64,000 nt of DNA from CAVAWX01 sp963614215 (lineage in GTDB: Bacteria > Actinomycetota > Coriobacteriia > Coriobacteriales > QAMH01). The translations under genes and the position numbers were made by a program. A model generated the notes under the pieces. That model saw nothing but the letters and a program-made list of their open reading frames with translations. It was not told where the DNA came from and ran no database searches. The stretch is from the NCBI GenBank assembly GCA_963614215.1, contig CAVECB010000002.1, positions 1 to 64,000 on the forward strand, read 5' to 3'. Positions 45,626 to 54,200 of this stretch are shown in pieces (within the stretch, counting starts at the first letter, position 1; the number at the start of each line of letters is the position of its first letter).

Positions 45626-46750
45626 TCAGCCGGCGATGCGGCCGCCGCCCAACACGAGCGCGTCGGAGTAGAAGACGCAGGTGCTGCCAGGCTCGATGCC
45701 GCGCCGCGCCTCGGGAAAGCTCACAAGCACGCGGTCCGCGCCGGCAAAGCTCAGCTGCGCGGGCACCGCCTTGGCGTCCCACGAGGTCTTCACCTTGCAC
45801 GAACGCACCTGCCCCGGCTCGCGCACGGGCGCCTCGACGCTCGTCCAGACCACCTCGTCTACAAGGCAGGTCTCCACGCCCGCCACGGCGGCAGGCCCCA
45901 CGTAAAGCGTGCGCGTGGCCGCGTCCTTTGCCACCACGAACAGCGCCTCGCCGCCGGCAAGCTGCGCGCCAGAAAACCTCTCCCCCGCCTCGTAGCGCAA
46001 AAGGCCTGCGTGGCGCATCTGCGGCGCATCTGCGGCGCCCAAGACGACCACAGGCCCTGGCGCATCGTCGATGCCGGCTTTTTCGCATGCCCACTCGTGG
46101 GCGGGCTTGCCATCGAGGAAGAAGGGGTCGTATTCGTCGAGCAGGGGCGCGAGCGGCAACAACCCTTCACGCATGGCCATTTGGCGGGCGACGGGCTTTG
46201 CCGTCGCATGCAGGGGAAAGCGCAGCTGCGCAAGCGCGTTTTGGCCCAGCCCGTAGAGATAGTAGCTTTCATCATGAAAGACGTCGGCGGCCCGCACGAG
46301 ACGCAGCGGCAGCAGACCCGCGCCCGCCGCATCTGTCATGCCTGTTTCACCCGCCTCATCCGCCGCGCCCGCGTCTACGTCGCGCTCTATGCCCGCGTAA
46401 TGCCCCGTGGCCGCCCCGTCGCAGCCCAGACGCTGCGCCTGCTCCAGCAAGGCGGGCACGAGCAGCGGCGTCGTCCACAGCATGTAGGGGTTGTCCACGC
46501 GTCCAGCGCGCAGCGCATCGGTGAAAGGAGCCACGACCTGCTCGGAAAAGCGCTCGCGCTCGTCGGCCACCACGTGCTCGATGCCGAGTTTTTCGCACAC
46601 CTTGCGGGCGGCCTCCACGCGCGCCTCTTCGCGCGCGCACGGATACAACAAAAACGTGACGCCCGCCACGTCGTGGCCGTCACGTTGCAAAAAACGGGCG
46701 GCCATCGACGAATCGACGCCGCCCGTCATTCCTACGAGGAGCCGGCTCAA
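45626..46750 (-). CDS. MnmA-like tRNA 2-thiouridylase paralogue lacking catalytic cysteine
   Basis: 374 residues. The PP-loop GMTGGVDSSMAARFL and the ATGHYAGIERD motif are those of the tRNA-specific 2-thiouridylase MnmA. At the position of the usual NPC/LCN catalytic cysteine, however, the sequence is GRVDNPYMLWTTPLL, with no cysteine, and no FIG-type second cysteine is seen (DEYDPFFLDGK instead). It may bind ATP and tRNA but use another nucleophile or substrate. It is coupled closely (22 bp) to rpsA upstream, so it is a stable part of a translation operon. Confidence 0.75.
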   Translation of the reverse strand: MSRLLVGMTGGVDSSMAARFLQRDGHDVAGVTFLLYPCAREEARVEAARKVCEKLGIEHVVADERERFSEQVVAPFTDALRAGRVDNPYMLWTTPLLVPALLEQAQRLGCDGAATGHYAGIERDVDAGAADEAGETGMTDAAGAGLLPLRLVRAADVFHDESYYLYGLGQNALAQLRFPLHATAKPVARQMAMREGLLPLAPLLDEYDPFFLDGKPAHEWACEKAGIDDAPGPVVVLGAADAPQMRHAGLLRYEAGERFSGAQLAGGEALFVVAKDAATRTLYVGPAAVAGVETCLVDEVVWTSVEAPVREPGQVRSCKVKTSWDAKAVPAQLSFAGADRVLVSFPEARRGIEPGSTCVFYSDALVLGGGRIAG

Positions 46751-46772
46751 CGCTGCTCCCCTTCTCTTTGCG

Positions 46773-48050
46773 CTACTCGGCGTCCGCCGCAGACGCGTCC
46801 TCGGCCTGCTCTTCGGCCTCGGCCGCCTCTGCGTCCTCGGCAGGCGTCTCGGCCTCTTCGGCCTCGGCCTTCTCCTCGGCCTTCTCGGCCTTGGCGCCCT
46901 TGTCGGACTTCTCGCCGCCCTCGTAGTCGGCGACCTCGATCTCGACGCCCAAGGTCTCGGCGGCGGCCTTCATCGACAGGCTGATGCGGCGACGCTCCAG
47001 GTCCACGTCCATGACCTTCACCTGCACCTTGTCGCCCACCGTGCACACCTGGCTGGGAACGTCCACATGGCTGTTGGCCATCTCGGAGATGTGCACCAGG
47101 CCCTCGATGCCGTCGCCCAGCTCGACGAAGACGCCGAAGGGCACGAGCTTGGTGACCTTGCCCTCGACGATCGAGCCGACGGGGTAGTTCTTCACCAGCG
47201 TGCGCCACGGATCCTCGGTGGTCTGCTTCAGGCCCAAGCTGATGCGCTCGCGCTGCATGTCCACGTCGAGGACCATGACCTCGACCTCCTGGCCGACCTT
47301 CACGACCTCGCTCGGGTGGTTCACGTGGCTCCAAGACAGCTCGGAGATGTGCACCAGGCCGTCGATGCCGCCCAGGTCCACGAAGGCGCCGAAGTCGACG
47401 ATCGAGGAGACGACACCTTTAAGGCGCATGCCCTTGGCCAGCTTCTGCAGCACCTCGGCACGCTCGGCGCGGCGGCCTTCCTCCAGCACGACGCGGCGCG
47501 AGAGCACCACGTTGTTGCGGTTGCGGTCCATCTCGATGACGCGGGCCTCGATGACCTGCCCCAGGTAGGTGTCCAGATCCTTCACGCGGCGCAGGTCCAC
47601 GAGAGAGGCGGGCAGGAAGCCACGCAGGCCGATGTCGAGAATCAGGCCGCCCTTGACGACCTCGATGACCTCGCCTTCCACGTTCTCGCCGGCCTTGAAC
47701 TTCTCCTCGACGGAGATCCAGCCACGCTCGTATTCCGCGCGCTTCTTGGACAGCACGAGACGGCCGTCCTTGTCCTCCTTTTGCAAGACGAGCGCCTCGA
47801 GCTCGTCGCCTAGGCCGACGACCTCGGACGGGTCGATGTCTTTGCGGATGGACAGCTCGCGCGAGGGGATGACGCCCTCGGACTTGAAGCCGATGTCGAG
47901 CAGCACTTCGTCGTGGTCGATCTTCACGACCGTGCCCGTCACCAAATCGCCGTCGTCAAACGGGTTGATGGTGCCATCGACCAAGCCGGCGAACTCCTCG
48001 TCGGTCATGTCGGGCGCTTCGATGATGGATGGATTCTTGATCTCGCTCAA
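46773..48050 (-). CDS. rpsA: 30S ribosomal protein S1
   Basis: 425 residues from a TTG at 48050, supported by GAGAGGGG just upstream; the protein then opens LSEIKNPSIIEAPDMTDEEF. Four S1/OB domains follow (for example VTGTVVKIDHDEVLLDIGFKSEG, GVVSSIVDFGAFVDLGGIDG and VEGKVTKLVPFGVFVELGDG), then an Ala/Glu/Lys-rich acidic tail of about 60 residues. It brings mRNA to the small ribosomal subunit. Four domains and an acidic tail are normal for actinobacteria. Confidence 0.96.
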   Translation of the reverse strand: MSEIKNPSIIEAPDMTDEEFAGLVDGTINPFDDGDLVTGTVVKIDHDEVLLDIGFKSEGVIPSRELSIRKDIDPSEVVGLGDELEALVLQKEDKDGRLVLSKKRAEYERGWISVEEKFKAGENVEGEVIEVVKGGLILDIGLRGFLPASLVDLRRVKDLDTYLGQVIEARVIEMDRNRNNVVLSRRVVLEEGRRAERAEVLQKLAKGMRLKGVVSSIVDFGAFVDLGGIDGLVHISELSWSHVNHPSEVVKVGQEVEVMVLDVDMQRERISLGLKQTTEDPWRTLVKNYPVGSIVEGKVTKLVPFGVFVELGDGIEGLVHISEMANSHVDVPSQVCTVGDKVQVKVMDVDLERRRISLSMKAAAETLGVEIEVADYEGGEKSDKGAKAEKAEEKAEAEEAETPAEDAEAAEAEEQAEDASAADAE

Positions 48051-48227
48051 GGTGACCCCTCTCGATCCTTGGGGCCGCACGAATAGTCGCAAGTTGTACG
48101 TTTACTCGAGGGCCTGCAGATACTCATCATGGTGCGGCCTATTCCGCACACAACCGCGCTATTGTACACGAAACGCGCCCCGCGCCGCGCGCGAAGATGC
48201 GCACGGACACGAGACGCGCCCTTCCAC

Positions 48228-51200
48228 TCAGGAGCGCTCGTTGCGCCGCCGCGAGAACAACATCGCCACCACGGCCGCGGTCACGAGCGCCGCGCCTCCC
48301 GCCGTCAGCACGACCGCCCCGCCCGCGCCGGCAAGCGGCATGGTCCAGTTGCGGTAGTTCGGCAGCGAGTATGCGCCGTCCGCGCCCACCTTAAACGCCG
48401 GCGGCAGCATCTCGCCGCGCGCCGTGACCGACACCGCGCCGCCAACCGCGTCCACGTCAAGCATCCACTGGCCGTAGGGGCGCCGGTACCCTTCAGGCGA
48501 GGCCGTCTCGACCATCATGTACTGGCCGCTGTACAGCCCCGTGAAACTGACCACGCCGTCGTCGCCGCTCGTGGCCGTGGCATAGGCCGCGTCCACCTTC
48601 CAGCAGCAGTCCGTATCGTTGGTGGCCAGCTCGGAGTGGTCGGCGGCGCTCGTGTGCGCGGAATTGCCGCACTTGTACAGCTCGAAAGTGGCACCCGCCA
48701 GCGCCGCGTCGCCGTCGCCAATCTTTGTGAAGGTGAAGTCGGTGGTCTTGTCCTCGTCGGTCAAATTCGTCGGGGTGTTCACCACCGCGCAGCCCACGTT
48801 CTTGGCCGCATCGGCACCGCCCGTCTCGATGGCCAGCCCCGTGCCCTCGCGCTGCTCTTGCGGGATGAAAAACGCACCCGAGCCGTCGCCGGCATCTTGG
48901 CCGAAGAAAGTGTCGAAGTCGATCAGCAGCTGACCGGTCGGCACCTCGAACTCCCACTCGCGCCCGCTCGGCGCCGTGTAACTGCTCGGCACCGCCGTCT
49001 CGACCAGCATGTAGTAGCCGCGCGGCAGCTCGCCGAAATCGACCGTGCCGTCCGCGCCCGACACGACCGTCTTCAACGGGTCGCTCGTGGCCAGTCCGTC
49101 GGCGTCGTAGCTGCCCCAGCACGAGTCCGAGCCGCCCGCCACCGCCGAATGCGAATCCTTGCCGGAGTGCTGCGGGTTCGTGCATTCATAGAGCGCGAAG
49201 GTAAATCCCGGCAGCGCCGTCTTCAAATCCGACGACTTCTTCGTGAAGCTCAGCGGCTCGGTCGCGGCCGCCTCGTTTATCACCCAGCGGCTGTTCGCCC
49301 CGCCGGAAAACGCCTGCGCGTTGCCGAAGTTCCAATCCGCGCTGGCCTGCCCGTCCTCGCAGGGCTCGACGACGAGGTCGGTTTGGCTCGTGGCCGTCGC
49401 CGGCACCGTCACCAACCACTGCCCGCTGGGCAGCTCGTAGTCGAGCGCCTGCCAGTCGCCGTCGGCATCGTGGTAGCCGCCGGCCGCCCTGTCCTCGACA
49501 AGCATATAGCTCTTGCCGGGCGTGAGCTTGCCGAAATCGTAGGTGCTACCGGTGTGGCCCGTGCCGCCCACCGACTTCCACAGCTTCCAGCAGCTGGTGG
49601 TGGAACCGGCCGTGCCCGTGTGCTCGGAGAGCTCCGTGTGGCCGTCCACGCAGGTGTACATGGAAAACGCCGCGTTCTCCAGATCCAGCCCGTCGTCGGA
49701 GGCCTGGTCGCTTTTCTTGAACGAGAACGCGACAGTGCCCTCGTCGGGCGCATCGGCGATGGTGTAGCCGTCCGCATAAGAGCCGCCGGGCGCAGGCGCG
49801 TAGGTGGTCGTGCCCTCCGTCGCATAGACCTCCACGGTGCGGTTCGCGATATCGGCATAGACGTTCCAAGTGCCCAGCACGCGCTCGTAGCCGCTCGGCG
49901 CCGCCGTCTCGGCCAAGGTGTAGTAGCCCTCTTTGTCGAGCAGGCCAAAGTCCACCTTGCCGGACGCGTCGGAAGTGGCCGTGAGCACCGTGCCGTCGCC
50001 GCGGTCGAGGGTGAAGGTGGCACCCGAGAGCGCCGCGCCCGTCTTCGAGTCGGTTTTGATGAACGAGAAGGGCAGCGCAAGAGCGTCGTTTGTGAGGGTG
50101 AAGCCGTCGTCGTAGGTGCCGGTGAAGGCACGCGTGTCGCCGACGGGCGTCACGGTCACGGGCGGCTCAGCCGCAGAATCCACCGCAACGGTCCAGGTGC
50201 CGGTCAAGGTGTCGTAGCCGTCGGGTGCTGCCGTCTCGGACAGCGTGTAGGTGCCGTCGGCCAGGTTCGTAAAGCTCACGGTGCCATCCACGCCCGACTC
50301 GGCGCTCAAGGCCGTGCCGCTTGCGGGCGTAAGGGTGAATGTGGCGCCGGAGAGCAGCGTGCCGGTCTTGGAGTCGGCCTTGCCGAAGGTGAAGGCCACC
50401 GGTTCCTTCTCGTTTTCCAGCGTAAGGCCGTCTTCAAAGGTCCCGCCGAAGGCCGTGGCGCCGTCGTTAGCCGTCACGGCCAGCTTCCAGTTCTCCACGT
50501 CCACCGACACGGTCCACGAGCCGGCCGGGTCGGCATATCCTGCAGGCGAGGACGTCTCCACGAGCGTCCAATCGCCCGCATCCAGCTTGCCGAAGTCCAC
50601 CCAGCCTTCCTCATCGGAAGTGACGGTCGCATACACCTGCCCATCGCGGCGCAGCTCGAAGGTGGCGCCTTGCAGCTCATTGCCGCCGGCGCCCGTCTTG
50701 GTGAAGGCAAAGGGCATTCGGCTCGCGCGCGCGTTGGTCAGGGTGTAGCCGTCCTCGTAGTTGCCCGCGAACAGCGGCGCATCGTCGCCCATCGGCTCGA
50801 CCGAGGAGATGGAAAGCGCCTTGGTAGTGGAGTCTTGGGCCACCGTGATCTTCCAAGTGGACGAGGGACGGTCGTAGCGCTCGGGCGCCACTTGCTCGCT
50901 CAAGACGTAGGTGCCCGGCTGCGAGAACCCGCGGTCGAACTCCACGAGGCCGTTGGCATCCGAGACGCCCCAAGAAAAGTCGCTGCCTTCCGTCTGCCCC
51001 TCGACATCCAGGTACTCGACCAAGAACTCCGCGCCTTCCAGCGGGTTGTCGTTTTCGTCTACCTTGGTGAAGGTGAAGGGGATGGAGGGCTTCTTGTTCA
51101 CCAGCGTGAAGCCGGTCTGGTAGTCGCCCTCGAAATCGATGGCGGTGCCGCCGTAGTCGCTGTCGATGGAGATGGAGATGGTGCGGGCGTCCATGTCTAC

Positions 51201-54200
51201 GTCCATATTCCATCGGCCTGTCCACATCTCGTAGCCATCAGTCGCGATATTTTCGAACAGTTTGTAGGTGCCAGAGTGCAGGAAGCCGCCCAATTCGAAA
51301 ATACCATTTTCGTCTGTAGAAGTGCTTATCCAAGACTCAGATCCATACTCAATAACAAAGTCCGTATGCTGCAACGGGTTGCCGTCCTCGTCCACCTTCT
51401 TGAACGAAAAGGGTAGTGGCTCGTAGTTCTTCAAGGTCCAGCCGTTCGCGGTGCTGCCCTCAAAGTCGGTAGGCTGCTCGTAACTGCCGTCGGGCATGAC
51501 AGAGGTGATTGACGTCACATCGACGGATTTAGCATCATCTGAAAGCGCGAGAGTGACCGCCCAATGAAAATACTCAGAGTCACTCCAAACGGCGTGCGAA
51601 TGCGAATGATAGTACGGAAGGCTATCCTCGTACAGGTCATAGGTACCGGGAACAAGACCTGAAAAGCTCACCACACCGTCCGAGCCGGACGTCGCCGTGG
51701 CAACCTCCGTGCCGTTTTGCTTCAAGGTGAAGCCCGCACCCTTAAGTGCCGCCCCACTCACGTTGGTCTTCGTGAACTTGAAGGTGCCCTTCAAAGGCTC
51801 GTTGGCCACCTTCAAATCGCCGTCCGCATACGTGCCCGTAAACTCGGGCGCACCGTCATTTGCCGTGATGGAGACCGTGTCGTTTTCCGCATCCACCACG
51901 ACCGTCCACGTATGCTGCGTCATGTCGTACCCTTTTGGTGCAGCCGTCTCCGTCAGCGTGTACGTGCCCGACGCCACCTCGCCGAAGTCCACCTTGCCAT
52001 CGTCGCCCGACGTGACCGTACCGACGGTCGTCTTCGTCTTCTGGTTCACCAGTTCAAAACTCGCCCCCGACAGCGCCGTCCCTGTCCCCGAGTCGGTCTT
52101 GGTAAACGAGAACGGAACCCGCGGCACATAGTGGATAATCTCGTTGGTCTCATTCGCCGGGTCGCCCGTGCCGTCCCAATCCACCTCGTACAGCCCAACA
52201 TTTCGTATTACCGACGGAGCATCGTCGAGCACTTTCACATGAAGGGCGCATACACCTCCATACCCAGGATTCACAGGAACGTTAAATGAGTCCCATGTGA
52301 CGAAATTTTCATCCTCGTCCCAGTCTGGAGCTTTATCAGAGCCGTCGGGCGGCATCATGGCACCCAAAAAAACCGTGCCCTCGGGAACGTAGTCGCGCAA
52401 CGTCAAAGACGCAGCGGCAGCACCGTTATTCTTAATTTCGAATGTATATATCAGCATGTCACCAGGGGACACCGAAGCACCAAAATCAGGGGAGAAAGCT
52501 GTCTTCGTCACGGAAATGATTGGGATGGCCTTGTTGGCCAAGCTGTAGCCGTCCGCATAGCTGCCGGTGAAATCCGTCGCACCGTCGTTCGAGGCGATGG
52601 AGACCGTCGTGTTGTCCCCGTCCACCACAACCGTCCACGACCCGCCCGACTTCTCGTAGCCGGTGGGCGCGAAAGTCTCCGTCAGGGTGTAGGTACCCGG
52701 CCCCAAGCTGCCGAAATCCACCAGCCCCGTCGCCGTCGTGCCGGAACCGTCGGCGCTCGTCACGGTCTGGAGAACCGTGTCGCCTTGCTTCAGCTCGAAG
52801 GTCGCACCCGCCAGCGCCGTGCCTGACTGGTCGGTCTTCGTAAACGAGAACGGGACTCCCCTCGTGTAGTGGACAATTTCATTGGTCTCGATTGCAGGGT
52901 CGCCTGTGCCATCCCAATCCACCTCGTACAGGGCGACGTTCCTTATTACCGACGGCGCAGTGTCACGCACCGTCGCCTGAATGGTGCATTTCGAAGTATA
53001 CGTTGTGCCAGCTGGCACCTTAATCGACTGCCACGTAATAGTATTACCAGTAATGTCGGGCGCCACATTTCCTGGTCCATACCAAACCGAACCTACGTAT
53101 AAATACTCGGGAACATAGTCTCGTATGCTCACTTCTGCATCCGCAGTACTGCTATTCGTGATTGTGAATGCATAGTACACTCTGTCACCAACAGACACCA
53201 CGCTACCAGCAGGAGGAACATCGCTAACACTAGTGGAGACGGTCTTCGTCACCAAAACGGTCGAATCGTTCTTGTTGGCCAGCTTGTAGCCGTCTGCATA
53301 ACTGCCAGTGAAATCCGTCGCACCATCGTTTGATATGATGGAGACCGTCGTATTGTCCCCATCCACCACAACCGTCCACGAGCCGTCCGATTTCTCGTAG
53401 CCAGATGGAGCCGCCGTCTCCGTTAAAACATACGTGCCCGTCTCCAGCTTGCCGAAACTCACAGTGCCATCGGAAGCGCTCTCCACTGTCTTAAGAAGCG
53501 TGTCGTCCTGCCTCAGTTCGAAAGACGCACCAGCAAGAGCCTTGCCAGTCTCATTTGTCTTCGTGAACGAAAACAAGGCACCAGGCCTCTCGTTGGCCAA
53601 GCTGTAGCCGTCTGCGTAGGAGCCGGTGAAGGCCGTAGCGCCGCTTGCGGAGGTGAGCGCCACGGTGTTCGAGCCCGAGAGGTTCACGTCGACGCGCCAG
53701 TAGCCGGAAAGCTTCTTGTAGCCGTCAGGCGCCGTCGTCTCGGAGAGGTAGTAGGTCCCGCTGTCGAGCGTACCGAAATCCACGAGACCAGCGTCGGTCG
53801 AGGTCGCGGACTTCACCAGCGCAGACGCGGTCATGCTGGTCGAAGAATACAGGCCAAACCTCGCGCCCGCCAGCACGTCGCCCGTCTCCGCGTCGGTTTT
53901 GGTAAACGAGAAGGGCAGCGGCGACAGGGCATTGACCAGTTTGTAGCCGTCCGCGTAGCTGCCGGTGAAGGCCGTCGCGCCGCTTTGAGCCGCGATGGTC
54001 ACGGTTTCAGACACCGCGTTCACCGTGACGGTCCAGGAACCGCCCGCCGCGGTGTAGCCGGTCGGCGCCGAAGTTTCCGTCAGGGTATAAGTGCCCGCGC
54101 GCAGGCTGCCGAAGTCCACTTTACCGTCCGTGCCACTTTCCAGCTCGCCCACCGTGGTCGAGCCGTTCACCAGCTTGAATTTCGCGCCGGCAAGCGCCGT

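Noticed and set aside
48129..51416. A plus-strand open frame of more than 1,000 codons opposite the giant surface gene
   Set aside because: It mirrors the codon bias of the minus-strand repeats; the translation is Arg/Val/Ala-rich without domains, while the minus strand gives clear SpaA repeats.
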